Shown here in pieces: positions 20,383 through 32,791 of a stretch of DNA of 64,000 nucleotides (positions are counted from its first letter, which is position 1; every line of letters starts with the position of its first letter). The stretch lies in the NCBI GenBank assembly GCA_014925825.1, contig JACGCK010000038.1, positions 268,256 through 332,255 on the forward strand. Reading direction: 5' to 3'. Origin of the DNA: Pholiota molesta. Lineage: Eukaryota; Basidiomycota; Agaricomycetes; Agaricales; Strophariaceae. The position numbers and the translations under genes were made by a program. Under the pieces are notes generated by a model that worked only from the letters and a program-made list of their open reading frames with translations, was not told the origin of the DNA and searched no databases.

Positions 20383-23300
20383 TTAACGCGAGAGATCAAA
20401 TGCCGCATTGACGAACGCCTCAATCTCCTTTTTGTGCTGCAGCTTGCTGCCCGTGGCGACGGAGCTCGTCGGCTCGCGCCCGGCGTAAAGCGGGTACTTG
20501 CCCTTGTGGTGCTGCGTCTGGCTCGCCGCGGTGTAGATGCGCGGGCCGACGTAGCTCCAGGCGCCGTTGTTCAGCGGCTCCTCCTGGCACCAGAGCAGGC
20601 TGGCGTTGGGATATTGGTCGAGGTGGGGTGTAACCTAGGTGACATGAAATGGTCAGCATTGACTGCATCGTGTCTGGGTGAAAGAAAGAAAGGGAGAAGA
20701 GACGCACCAGATCGTAAGGGAAGGGCGAGATTTGCTCCAGACGGCTGATAGCGATGTCCTTGATGCCGCGGTCCTCGCGTGCTTGCAAGAGGGTGTGGTA
20801 CACCTGACCAGTGCAGAGAATGTGGCGCTTGATGTCCTCAGGCGCGACAAGCTCCTCGGGGTGGGGCTCAGGGAGGTAGCGCTGGAACTGGGTCTCGCCG
20901 ACCATCTCGTCGAGGTCGGAGCGGGCCTTGGGGTGGCGCAACAAGCTCTTCGAGAAGAAGAGGATGAGCTGCGAGAGGGGGCTGATTGAGTTTGGAAGCG
21001 AATGAGACCAAGAGAAGGCTTACGGGTTTACGGAAGTCGCGGTGAATCTGACGACGGAGAACGTGGAACTGGGAGAAGCGCGTCAGTAATGCAACTCTAG
21101 ATGAAATAATTCTCGCATACGTAGTTGGCGGGTGTCCTATTCGATGAAAACGTCAGTGAAAAGAAGAAAAGGAAAGAAGGAAAGAAGCGTACGTGGGGTA
21201 GACGACCTGCATGTTGCAATCCTGGTGCTGACGCTCGATCTTCTCCGGCGAGGGGAAGTGGTGAGGGTGGTCGTCGCAGAGCTGCAAGAACCGCTCGATC
21301 CTTCCACTCGAGTGCTCCGGGCCCTGACCATCGTATCCATGGGGGAGCGAAACCACAAGACCCGTGCGCTGGAGCCACTTGCGCTCGCCCGCCGCAATAA
21401 ACTGGTCGATAATGCACTGCGCGTTGTTCGCAAAGTCTCCGAACTGCGCCTCCCACATCGTGAGCGAGTCCGGCGAGACGAGCGAGTAGCCGAGCTCGAA
21501 GCCGAGCGCGCCGAACTCGGACAGCGACGAGTTGCAGATGACGAAGCGCGCCTGGCTCGAGCCGAGGTCGTTCAGCGGGATGTACTGCTGCTCGTTCACC
21601 TGGTCGTGGATAACCGCGTGCCGCTGCGAGAACGTGCCGCGCTCGACGTCCTGCCCGGACACGCGCACGTGGTTGCGCTCGAGCACGAGCGAGCCGAATG
21701 CGAGCGCCTCCGCGGTCGACCAGTCGATGTTCGTGCCCTCATCGACGTTCTTGCCGCGCGTCGAGAGGATGCGCGCGAGGTTGCGATGCGGGGTGAAGCC
21801 GGCGGGGTACGACGAGATGGCCTTGCCGATGCGCTTCAGGATGTCGACGTCCGTGCCCGTGGGGCGCGTCGGCAGCGTCGTCTCCGCGAGCTGCTTGGGC
21901 GACGGGAAGCCCTGCCACGCGGCCGACAGCCACTCCTTGCTCGTGGGCACGTAGTCCTTGGCCGCCGCAGCCGCCTTCTCCATCATGCCCCACACCCATT
22001 TCTTGTGCTCCTCGATGTCCTTCTCCGTGAACGTACCGCGCGTGACGAGGAACTTGGTGTACTTGGTGAGCGGCGTGGGCTGCTTGCTGATGGCCGCGTA
22101 CATGCGGGGCTGCGTAAAGCTCGGCTGATCCGTCTCATTGTGTCCATAGCGGCGGTAGCACACGATATCGATGACGACATCCTTCTTATATTTAGCACGG
22201 TAGTCCGCCGCCAGCTGGCACACGAAGTTGACCGCCTCAACATTGTCGCCGTTGACGTGGAAGATGGGCGAGTCAATGGACTTGGCAATATCCGAAGGGT
22301 AGGGTGTCGAGCGCGAGAAGCGAGGGTCCGTTGTGAAGCCGATTTGATTGTTAACGATGAGATGAATAGTGCCTCCAGTACCGTACCAGGGAAGGTTGTG
22401 GAAACCCATCGTTTCGTAAACAACACCTTGCCCAGCGAAAGCAGCATCACCGTGAAGGAGGACGCCCATGGCCGTGTTGTGAGTAGCCTCGTCGCCTTCG
22501 AAGTGTTGTATCGCACGAGTTTTGCCCAGGACGACAGGGTCTTCGGCCTCGAGATGCGAAGGATTGGCGACGAGTGACAGGGAAACCTTTTTACCAGACG
22601 GGGTAGGACGAACGTAGTTGGCACCGAGATGGTACTTGACATCACCCGCAGGCGAATCGCCGTCTTCATCTCCAGAGAACTCGTTGAGAATCGCTTCGAT
22701 GGGCTTGCGGATGACGTTAGCCAAAACGTTGAGACGACCGCGATGGGGCATGCCGATGGTGATGTGCTTGGTGCCATGGTCAACGGAGCGGTCGATGAGC
22801 GCCTTCATTCCAGGGATGAGGGCCTCGCATCCTTCCAGCCCGAAACGTTTCTCGTTGGGATACTTGCTAGCGATGAACTTTTCGAAGGACTCGGACCAGA
22901 TGAGACGATCGAGAATCATGCGTTTCTCGTCGACGGTGTAATTCCATGGTTTGGGGGTCTCGACGCGCTCCCGGATCCAGTCGCACTGCTCCTTGTCAGG
23001 GATATGGATGTACTGGATACCGACAGCACCGCCTGAATGAAACATATAAAGATTGGTAGTCAGGGAACCAGGGTAAATGCGTACAATAAATTCGCCTGCA
23101 GAGCTTGACGATATCGCCAAGCTTCATGGTCTTGTGCTCTTCGGTAGCAAAGTGAGGTAGGATGCCGGGACCGAGAGTAATTTCCTTGTCGAGATCGCGC
23201 TCGGTGAAGCCATAGTGACTGAGCTCAAGCTCGGGTGGGTGGACGTCAGCAAGGTCGGGATCGGTGATACCAAGGGGGTCGAGATCTGCGACATGGTGGC

Positions 23301-23736
23301 CGCGCACTTGGTATGCGCGGACGAGGAGTTGGACCTAGAACAGCGGGTTGAGCACGAAAACCAGCGGTGAAAGCGTGGGTCGCACCTTCAGATGATCAGT
23401 CAACTCGGCTCCCTGGCCAGCGTGCAACGCAGGAGCGCCGTCGGCGGGGGCTGGGAGATACGTCGTAGGCGGCAGTTGGAAGGACTGTGGGCTGGTAAGG
23501 CCCTTGTCCTCCATGCCTGAGAAATAGACACGCCAGGATGGGTGAACAGATTGGGGGTCCTGCTTCCAGAGCCGGTACATTTCGTCTGCGTAGTAGGCAT
23601 TGGTGCCGTTGGCAAAGGCGTCGTTGGGAGACGGCGCCGGTGCCTGAGAGGCGAGAGATCGTTTTAGAAGTCGAGCTGGGTGCCCCTGCGCGCGCTGTGC
23701 GGCGCTGAGGCGACCAACGAGACGTCTGGTCAACAT
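20383..23736 (-). CDS. kgd1: 2-oxoglutarate dehydrogenase E1 component, mitochondrial
   Basis: Seven exons (23736-23396 corrected to 23736-23386, 23334-23085, 23032-21193, 21136-21121, 21068-21024, 20968-20708, 20634-20383) join without conflict into 1004 residues, the usual length. E1 uses thiamine diphosphate to decarboxylate 2-oxoglutarate and transfers succinyl to the E2 lipoamide in the TCA-cycle complex. The N-terminus ([18 protein letters not shown], Arg-rich) is a mitochondrial targeting peptide. Then come [20 protein letters not shown], the [12 protein letters not shown] segment, [13 protein letters not shown] across intron 2, [13 protein letters not shown], the ThDP motif GDAAFAGQG...NNQIGF, and [17 protein letters not shown]. 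The C-terminal lobe has [10 protein letters not shown] and [12 protein letters not shown]. Exon 4 has only 16 nt. It is one of two conserved primary-metabolism genes here. Confidence 0.96.
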
Positions 23737-23879
23737 GTTCGGGGAAGAACCGCAATACTCTCCCCGGTTTTCTTCCGTCACTGTCCACGTGCTTCGTCTC
23801 ACGCTGTGCGCACGCCTCCAATTGGTCGGGATCATCTCTGCAGCCAACCGGCATCCAGCCAGAATAAACGAGATTTGAA
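23737..23879. promoter_or_regulatory. Short divergent promoter between KGD1 and the zinc-finger gene
   Basis: Only 143 bp separate the two ATGs, so both genes must share this region for initiation. No TATA box or other motif is obvious. Confidence 0.5.
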
Positions 23880-25703
23880 ATGTCCTCCGGAACTGAGAAT
23901 CCGTGGAATCACGACCCCGCCCGGGCCGCCCGCGTGACCTCGAACTTCGACGTGGCTGGTGCGCACTGTCGCGTCGCGTCCGCTGTCCGCCTCGCTCACA
24001 CCCGTCAGCTCGACGTAACTTTCAATCAGATGTCGCCGGATTCGCTTGCGATCGAAGACGCTGCAAGCGTTATGGGCTGTCCTCGCCCATCTTGCCCAGG
24101 GGTCATTCGTAAAGTCATTGCTTGTACTGGGCCAAATGAGGGGTTGTTCTATCGGAAGGTAAGCCAATTTCTTACTATATCTACCACACAACACTCTTAC
24201 TGGATGCTATAGTGCCATCTATGTGATCTATTTGAATGGGTACTCGCTGAGAAGGATTTACCTCAGCACTCGCCTCCTGTCTGGCCAAATTCTCAGCCGG
24301 CAACTTCGGTAGAAGCGACGCTCCCTGGGCAGCTCGACCCTGCACTCGCAGTCTCTCACGCGGGACAGCTTGCTCGACCGATGCTCTATTCACCTCCTGC
24401 CAACACATCTGCCGCCTTTTCGTCGTCTCAACTGCCGTCTGCTTCCCAAAAGCCAAGATGCAATCGCAGGGGGTGCTCCCATATTCGGACGGCTTCGTGC
24501 ACCCTCGAAATGTGCAAGCCATGCTGTGAGAAGGATTCTCGTGTGTGTCAGTACAAAGGCCACAATGGCGGGCGACGCCCAACGACGACGTCCGACAATC
24601 CCGCCCACCTCACGCGTCCTTTACCGTCTGCGCCATTTTATCTGCCAACAGGACCTGCCAGCTCTGTAGCGCCAACTTTAGATTTCGACGCACCCCCGGC
24701 TACTCCCACAATCACTACATCCCACACTCATTCAACCTCCTCTCCATTGATGGGGGCCCTGCCACACGACGATTTCACGTTCAAGCAACCGGTCCCACAA
24801 GCTCTTGCCGATGATATCCTTCGACGACGTGGAGAACGTGAGCTTCGCAGACAGCTGGAGGCCACCCGGGCTAGAAACCAACTCCGACTTGCGCACTCGG
24901 TGGTTCTGGTGGCCTTTCTTGAAAGTGACGCTGAACCACGAATGATCCCGGTCCAAGATATCTCACCCTGGCCGAACGTCAATATTCAGACTATCTCGGG
25001 GCTGGCTCGTATGCTGGGACTGTCGGATCTATCAGATCTTGAGCTTTTCGTGACTCGAAATAGCTGCTGGATACCAACTGTCGACTTTGTAATGGCTTTG
25101 AAACCTGATGAGAAGATTTTTCTTCGAAGGCGCGGTCTTCTGCCCGGGGCATCACCATTTCTAGATCTAATGCCTGTATCAGCTGGTATATCTGTGAACA
25201 CGCCATCTCGTCGAAAGCGGGCCTTCGAGCCATCTTCACCTGTTTCTTCAACATCAAAATCCTGTCGATTTACTTCTCCGAGCCGCTCGTCGAGTCCACT
25301 CAGGTCTGAATTTTCTCCCCCTCCTGCCAACCTAGAGTTACCGCTGGTAACACAATCCAGTGAGAGCCATGTAACAGTGCTTGATGACGACTTGGATGAT
25401 CGGAACTGGTTGCTTGGCTTTGTTCTGACTCCCTCCTCGTCTACAGCTCCTTGGCCAGCTGGAATGTATGTACGTGATATGGCAAAGGGCTTTGATCTTA
25501 TCAAAGCGAGTCAACACAAACATCTCGAAGAGCGGTTTATCGATGTTTTCCCAGGGAAACCCTACAAGCATTCAGCATTCTTTCGAAATCGTGGGTTTTG
25601 GAACACTCTTCCTGCTCATGTTCGCTTTCAAGCCAGTAGCCTTCCACGTACCGAAGCAGGACTTTGGACTGAATGGCGTAAAGGACAGTCTACTTGGAAG
25701 TAG
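23880..25703 (+). CDS. GRF-type zinc-finger protein with second Cys cluster, Agaricomycete type
   Basis: Exons 23880-24158 and 24213-25703 (54-nt intron) give 589 residues. Residues about 65-105 form a GRF-like zinc finger: CPRPSCPG, GLFYRK, then CHLCDLFEW, with the N-G-x-F-Y pattern and paired Cys. Around residue 170 a second cluster, CNRRGCSHIRTASC...MCKPCC...CQYKGHN, could bind zinc. The middle holds a basic coiled-coil-like stretch (RRGERELRRQLEATRARNQ). The C-terminal half is conserved-looking (GLARMLGLSDLSDLELFVTR, FIDVFPGKPYKHSAFFRNRG) without a named domain. GRF fingers bind single-stranded nucleic acid in known proteins. Proteins of this layout recur in mushroom genomes, often near transposon-derived genes, as here. 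The specific role is unknown. Confidence 0.65.
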
Positions 25704-27549
25704 GTTTGTCCATTCTACTTTGGCTTTTGTAGTTTAGTTTAGTTTTTGTTCTTGTTCTTTTGTAATAGTAATTGTTTTGTAAATTGCAATAATCGGTTAT
25801 ATTCTATTGTCAAGTTATGGCTTACAATGAGAAACTGACTAAGATAGCTGTTATTCTCGCACAGAGGCCTCCAACATTTACTGTCTTATTTATAGATGCC
25901 ATGGTGTAAGTACACACCGCCGACAGTGTTGATGGCAATCCACGTTGCTTCGCTGTCACTGTCAACTTGCTGTCAACCACGAAGAACCATGAAGATTGAG
26001 GAGGGCAAAATAGGCGCTGGCATGTGTCTTCAAATCCAGGTTCTCTAGAGAATGAGAATACGTGATTATTAGTGCGTATGATTCAGACTTCTCGTATAAG
26101 TATGAGCTGTACAATGTTTACATTTTACATAGTATCCCCGTCTGTTCAGTGCTGCACCCTCGATGCTCATTCAGCAATGCCACCGGGTAGCTCGAAGAGC
26201 TCGACAAGAACGGCTCGGCGCAATATCAGAACAGCCACCCATCTGTTCCACCTGCCAACGAGGACGACGACAGCGAGCGGAAGTTGGGCCTGCAGACTGC
26301 GGTCGACATGCACCACTTTTGTGCGTTGTTTGTGCGGCATGCAGATGTGATGGCAGAGGGCCTGCTGGATGGCGCCTCGTCCATGCGGATGCGAACACCT
26401 TGGCTCGGTATTTGAAGCATCACCCACCTGTTCCATTTAGCAACGACTCCCAACGAGGACGACGAAAATGGGCGGATGGGCCAGTTGAGAAGCGAGGACG
26501 GCATACTTGCTTCTTCGGGATATGGGTGAGCATGGTTATTAGAACATTCATAATCTTGACTTACCCTAGGTCAGCCAGCCTCGCAAGCGCACGGCACCGA
26601 CAGATTGTGCATATTCGGCGAGCAAGGGAACGACGACCATCGACGAGAAAGGATATCTGCGAGGTAGGGTGTCAGTGAGTTGGGGTTGATTCGGCCGTGC
26701 AGGAACTGCTAAACTAGCCACCTGCATTGGGCTCGAAGTCGACGTGCACCACCCTTGTGCGGCATACAGACGAGTGCGCAGAGGGCCTGCGGGATGGCGG
26801 CTCGTACCCGCCCATGAACGACGGCGTGAACAGCTCAGCGCGATATCTAAACAGCCGCCCATCTGTTTTCCACTTACCTACGAGGACGACCCACTGAGGA
26901 TGACCACAACGGACGGAAGGAACAGTCAAGACGCAAGGATGGCATACTTGCATACTTGTTTCCTCGCAAGATGGGTGAGTACATTTATAAGAACGTTCAG
27001 AACCTTGTCTTACCCTAAATGTATCCAGGGACCAGCACCGAAGTTCGTTGACCTAGAAGTACCTGTACAAGAGCACGGTGCAGGCGTATCGCGCATAATC
27101 TGCGATGACAAAAGGGCTTGTTAGGCGCTGTGAGTAACGGTAAGCAATATCACAGCTCCACAGATGAGCAGCAAGTTCAACCTACTCACTATGCATCCAG
27201 ATGTGCATTGGAGCGCGAGGGGCCATCTGCGGAGGGAGCATGATATTAGTTCGGTGCGTATTTCATGCTGGAGGACACTTTCTCACTTTGTCTCATATAC
27301 GCCTGTTTCCTGCCGCTATCCAGTACTTTACATGGCAGAGAGCCAGACGCCACGTCCTGTTGGAACGTGTTCAAGATGCATGCACTGTGCACGATGCCAT
27401 CTCCACCTTTCGCCTGCAACTTGTATTGACGATGGATGTCGAATGACACGGGTAATGACAATGGCAATAAAACTACATACCCTAGCTGATGTATACGTCT
27501 AATATTATAATGAATGAACAATTTAAGAACTTGGTAAAAGCAAGAGAGT
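25704..27549. other. Gene-free stretch with diverged repeats
   Basis: No intact gene is seen. Two related segments, about 26190-26420 and 26715-26960, share CGACATGCACCAC, GTGCGGCATRCAGA, GCAGAGGGCCTGCNGGATGG and a GAGGACGAC stretch, but in different order and frame. A frame from 26190 reads PSVPPANEDDDSERKLGLQT before stopping. They look like remains of a duplicated gene or element. Confidence 0.4.
26190..26960. repeat. Two diverged copies of an unidentified unit
   Basis: The segments near 26190-26420 and 26715-26960 share several 12-20 bp blocks. The block order differs between the copies, so simple tandem duplication is not enough to explain them. Confidence 0.35.
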
Positions 27550-29766
27550 TTAGGAAAGGTGAAGATCCGGAATATAACTCGGAAGGCGCCCATCTCGCTC
27601 AAGCTTTTGAATCAGTCCCCGATTCTTTCGCATAATGAGCTCATCTAAGAGAAAATTATAGCGATCAGCACCCATTTCTCGCAAGATGGCATGGTATCCT
27701 CCGAGCCATGCATTAACTTGCTCGCACTTTGAAGAGTTGAAGTACCATGTTCCATCGCTATTGACCAGTTCGGGAAATTTACGAGGGTCGCAGTGTTCGC
27801 GGCAGATAACGTCGGTTGCTTTGTGCTTGGAATCGAAATGAAAGGCATCAACAGGGCAGCCAAGTGTGTTCAACAAAGGATCAGATGTTGCTTGAAGGTG
27901 GTTATAAACACCACAGCAGTTATCGTAGATGAGGTATTCTGGCATCGATCCAGGCTCGCGAAAGACTTGCTTGAGCATGGCCTGACATTTTCAAGATTAT
28001 TTAGATAGCGCATTTGATACATTATATGAAAGGTGCACTCACCACTGTTTGTGGAACAGTCTCTGACCCATAGAATGTTGCGCGCGCAATGATTATGCCG
28101 CATGGGCGGACCATAAGTTGCTCGCTGTGTGTCTGGCGACGTCCAAAGCGTGCTCGCAAAACACGATTGCCTTTCGCAGACTTCTGGTCGCACTGTTTCT
28201 TTATGTCCAAAACTTCAATACCTTCATCAGAGTTGCCTTGGATTTCGTCAAGGATATCTTCATCCGGAGGATTTGATACGTTTGTTCGTTCGAGCCGTTT
28301 CTTGAGCTGGAAGTTGGCGCCGTTTCGTTTTTGGTAAGTGTCGAACATCTCGCGGTGTTTGGGATCATCACAAGTAAGGAGATCCAGAACGACTGGATCA
28401 TTACAACCTTCCACAGCACAGAACCTTTCGAGGTATTCATGGCCAGGACAGAAACGCTTGCGCTTATGTTCAAGTGGCTCCGGACAATGCGCCACATTAC
28501 AGCATGGGTGTCCAATTGTAATCCCGTCGCTGACAATAGCACGAACCATATCTAACAATTATCTGTCATAAGTAATGTCGCTCACAAGCAATAGAATAAA
28601 TGAAGGCTCACGGCTTGGAGTCCCTGTTGCATCATCAAAAATACGAATGCACTTCTCGCAATAATGACTCCATTCAGGCTGTCCTTTCTCCGCAAACAGT
28701 TTGTTGCGTTCCGAAATGACTGATTTGAGACGATTCTTTTGTTCCGAGCCATGTGGAACAACTAAAATTTCGTTATTCTCGTGAAAGTGCTCCAAAATAG
28801 CAAGATGACTCATGGCTTCCCAAATATCTTCAGAACGTAGAAGAAATGAGAAGCCCCAATCAGTAGGCTGATTTTCCAGCTTTGATAGACACGAATTATA
28901 TATTTCCGCATTGTTTGAGGTTGAGGTCCTTAACGGAATAATGGTTAGATTTAAACCTTGTAGATATTGAATTAAAGCAATACCAAGATATTAACATTGA
29001 ATTGATGAACATGTTTGCGATATCCCGGGAAATGAAATGATGTTTGGACACTTCAATAAATTCTGGAACCCCGGGATAATATGTGCGAATATGGTTTTGA
29101 ACTGAATAGTTGTGATGATATATAGTTAAGCAAGCTATGTATAACATTATGTTAGAGCTAGGATAGAGATTTGCAAGGGATCAGATATAAAGCTGACCAG
29201 AACAACGAAGCTTGAAATGGTATGATGCGCAGGCGCCATCTTCGACTGTATACAACACAATCTTTCGTCCCGCCGTTGATGTCACTTTAAGGATTTTATC
29301 TTCAGCTGTACATAGTGGATTATTGCAGCAAGTTATCGGAGGATAAAGTGATTTTGACACTGTAACATAATGTTGAGTATTTATTGCTTTGGATGGATAG
29401 TTTAAGAGTTTTGGACTCACTTAGCCGATGCTCACGGCCATGAGCATAGAAAAGACATGCGTCAGCATTGGCTGAGTGCTCTACAGAGCTGTAATTCCAA
29501 ATGCTGTTGCGGAAAGCTTCCCAGCAGCCTGCCGTTTGTTCATAAGTTAACTGCATGGCTGAGGCAAGAAATTGGAGGATTTCTTGTGGGAGCTTCAATG
29601 GCGGGGAATCCTCATTTAGGCAGGACTTCAAAAGATGTATTATAGCACGTTTGAGGTATGCTGCTAATCGCACAAAGCGCATAGCCGCCTCCATAGTTAA
29701 CACTTGTGGTAAGTCGGAATATTTGGATAAAGTTTCATGAATGGTTTGCATGGTAACAAGGTCCAT
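27550..29766 (-). CDS. CxC5/CxC6 cysteine-cluster protein associated with KDZ transposases
   Basis: Six exons (29766-29421, 29359-29198, 29134-28984, 28928-28612, 28551-28043, 27981-27550) join in frame into 638 residues. The N-terminal CxC5 part has the helical region QEILQFLASAMQLTYEQTAGCWEAF, then LYPPITCCNNPLC, a KIVLYTVEDGA strand, RCSACLTIYHHNYSVQ and RTYYPGVPEFIEV. The CxC6 part has GHPCCNVAHC, RFCPGHEYLERFCAVEGC and REHCDP. The C-terminal half has the RNase H-like transposase signature of the KDZ group: PEYLIYDNCCGVYNHL (Asp), DAFHFDSKHK, and CEQVNAWLGGYHAIL (Glu). So it may be a domesticated or single-gene transposase. The frame is intact and no terminal repeats were found. Confidence 0.8.
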
Positions 29767-30663
29767 TTTCGATGGGAGTGAGTGGGAATAGAAAATAATC
29801 TATTGTCTGACACTACTTAGATATACTCCATGCCCTTCCCCAATGCCCCATACCCCAGGGCCCATGGTCCCCGCGCGACGCGTTCGCGAGTCACGACACA
29901 GCTCTCCAACGGCGGGGTCACGAGCCAACTTAATGGCAAATACCGAGCGTCATGTGATTCCACCGATTCCATGGATTCCACGGAATGTTTTCGTGGAATT
30001 TCCGAATCTCGTTTGCTCTCCATCCAGCAGCATCCAACTTTGACCCATCGCCAAAAGAGCGCCCTCTAGAGTCTACACTAGGTGAAGGAATCCTATAAGT
30101 ACTGCTAAGATCCCATACAATGGTCGCAAGTTCATCACAATGTCATAAAATACTATAAAATGCTCGGAACATTTCTGACGTTCGCAATGCAATTCTATAA
30201 TAGAATCCATTAGAATGCAAGTGGTCATTACAATGGTTTGTTGAGATGGAATCCTACGTGAGGAATTTGAGAGTTACAAGTCCTTGGAAAGCTTGTAAAA
30301 ACTTTACAAATGAATTTCATTGTGTTCTCTAGATTGTGGCCATACAATCCCATGCAACACTGTAAAATTGGATGAAATGTGTGAAATTCTTAGTCTATAA
30401 TTTCCATCGTCTTGCCTCGAATGTTATTGATACAAGTGGTTGGAAGTGCTAGAAAGCATCGCATGTGGGCCAAGCCTTCCAAGTTCAAGATCCCATATAA
30501 TGTAAAATCATCTATTACGATAAGCAGCGAGGCATGAGCAATGGTACAGCTTTACAGAGCACAGAATACATAGCATACAATCCGGGCAACATTACAGCAA
30601 AACATACAATACGAGCAATATTACAGCAACGAATTTGAATGTGGGAAATCGTCGCACTTATAC
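29767..30663. other. AT-rich intergenic region with recurring short motifs
   Basis: No gene is seen. From about 30080 to 30620 the sequence is AT-rich and repeatedly uses words such as CATACAATG, ATAAAATG, TGTAAAA and GATCCCATAYAATG (30109 and 30489). This may be a subterminal repeat zone of an element that includes the neighbouring genes. It may also be ordinary AT-rich spacer. Confidence 0.35.
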
Positions 30664-32791
30664 TTACTTCCTCTTTTTCGACGTCCCGGCACCTCTACGG
30701 TAGCTTCGCTTCTTTTTGGGTGGGGAGTCTTCGGGCGCCGGATCATCCCGCACGATTTCTTCTTCGCCATCGGTGACATCCAGAGAAAGCGTGCGATGCC
30801 TCTGCACAGTCGGCGAGGGGACAGTTGGAGCCTAAAGAGGTTTGGACGCTCAAGTGAACTCTGAGCAAATCGGGACTTACCTGGGATCTCCGAGGGGCCG
30901 CAGGCCGAACTGGGGAGCTTTGCAAGGCGATCGCATGGCCTTGGGTGCCATTCAATGGTACCAGCGGCTCTCGGACGTTTTGTGGACGCATCGGTGAGCT
31001 TTGCGAGAGCTGGGGTCGTGTCTGGAGTCGCTGTGAGGGCTGGACACGCGTTGATGCAGCATTAGACGCTGGAAGACGTATGTGCAATCTTTGAGTGGGT
31101 CCCGACACGCCTTGCAAGGGTGAAAGATGTGGTTGGGTCTGCGAGGCCTGAGTGCGCGCTTGGGTCCGAACTGATGTTTGGCGCAGCGGAGAGCTTGACT
31201 GAGGGGGCGTTGACGGGTCTGCACGTCTGGAAAGAAGGAGTACCGGCGCCCCAATTGGCAACATATCCTGATCAAGGTTGTTGAAACAAACATCGGTAGA
31301 AAATTAGAAACCTAACATACTTCTATATCGCTATCCTCGTCCAATCGAGCAGCCTGCTGTGCTAGAATACCAGTCGGATCGCTATCGGATTCCTCGGCTT
31401 CTGAGTCATCAATAAGCGCCGCACGCTTTCGTTTCACCTTACGCTTTAACGCGGGAAGTTCTCTGTTTGAGAAAAAGCGGGTTAATGAAGTAAACAAGCA
31501 TAAAAAATACACACGTTGTGAGAAACTCAAGGGTATCTTTAGCCCAACGGCTATGCGGCTCCTTGAATAGTCCAATGATGATTTTATAGAATTTTTCGAC
31601 GTCGAAGTAGCTGTCCATGGTGGACCATTGTTCAAGCGTCGACAGATTTACATATATCTTGACGATATTAGCGATGGAAGTGTGATGTAAACCATAGATA
31701 CGAACCTGACAACACACATAGGCGAGTGCTTCTGGTGTAACACATCGCATGTCATGAATTTCTGCCTGCGACTGTTTCGAGGCGGAACGGTGGCCTGTAA
31801 ACACTGACGAGTTACCTGTGAATATAAGCCGAAGTGCCTAGACAATCAAATTTAGATAGTCAAAAGCAATGAGACGGCGATTTAAAACGGAAACCTACAC
31901 GTATGACTACGTGCCCTCTAAAAAGGCCCTTGTCTTGCTGAGTGGCGGAATATGTGGTCCCTTCTGCATAAAGAAAGGAAGGGAGATTCTTCGCTCGAAG
32001 TTTGATCTTTCCGTCCTTTACCTGCTTCATATATGCGCTATAATTGTAACTTATGAGCATCGTACGGTGTGATAGCAATATAATTAGTCGACTCACTGCG
32101 GGTTTGCCTCGAAAAGCTCACGATCTTTGAGCGGGCAAAGAAAGCGAGCAGTCCAGAGGTGGTTCCAACCACGCTTGAATTTCTCAGGTCCAGTGATAGG
32201 CGGCATCACTACATCTCGGCTGGGATCTAGAGGAAGGAGACTAACGATGGCGACCTTCATTGCGTTTGTGTCTTGTGCTCGCGCTTCCCGCATGTGACCA
32301 GTCAACTGATTAAAAGGTGGGTACGGTGAAAAATAAGTGCATATATGCGCCCATATCAAGCATATAATCACTTACAGTTTGGAGAAGACCTGCCCGTGAA
32401 GTCGGTGCATTGCGGAATACCTCGATGGCATCGATCAAGTCTTCGTGAAGGTCCATAATAGTCTCATATAGAGCGATGTCGGCATCGAAGTCTTCGCGGC
32501 TGCACAACAGCCTCAGGGTGTCAGTCTCAGGCTGGGTGCTGGGTACATGGTTGTACTTGCCGTTCATAGTCAGCTTTATCATATCCAAACAATCCAGCGT
32601 CGACTACCCTTTTGAGGTTAACGAATGGGGAAACAGCCCGCGGTATCCACTTGGCCGCTGATATAAAGTGTGCAATATCCTTCTTGGTGTAGTTAACTTG
32701 TACGTGTTAGTGTGATGGATACAATTTCGCAAAGCTTCCCAGGCTCACCTATCTCCTCTTCCTCAACATCATCAGCATTGGGTTGGGGCAT
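30664..32791 (-). CDS. DUF6698-type protein
   Basis: Nine exons (32791-32749, 32696-32608, 32555-32376, 32305-32097, 32037-31899, 31837-31515, 31462-31321, 31267-30881, 30831-30664) give 559 residues with all phases matching. The central domain has the DUF6698 order seen in Agaricomycetes: PFITGPEKF-like MPPITGPEKFKRGWNH, FLCPL, LPSFLYAEGTTYSATQQDKG, LFRGHVVIRALRLIFTG, a Ser/Ala-rich stretch, IHDMRCVTPEALAYVCCQVR, and a FDVEKFYKIIIGLF helix. The C-terminal 200 residues are low-complexity (Ser/Pro/Gln/Arg) and end in a basic PPKKKRSYRRGAGTSKKRK tail that looks like a nuclear signal. Such proteins occur in many copies per mushroom genome and are probably transposon-linked. Biochemical role unknown. 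A further 48-nt intron near 31711-31664 is possible, since that part of the domain is oddly long. Confidence 0.75.

Noticed and set aside
21132..22577. Plus-strand frame of 481 codons opposite KGD1
   Set aside because: It is a shadow of the GC-rich third codon positions of the dehydrogenase gene.
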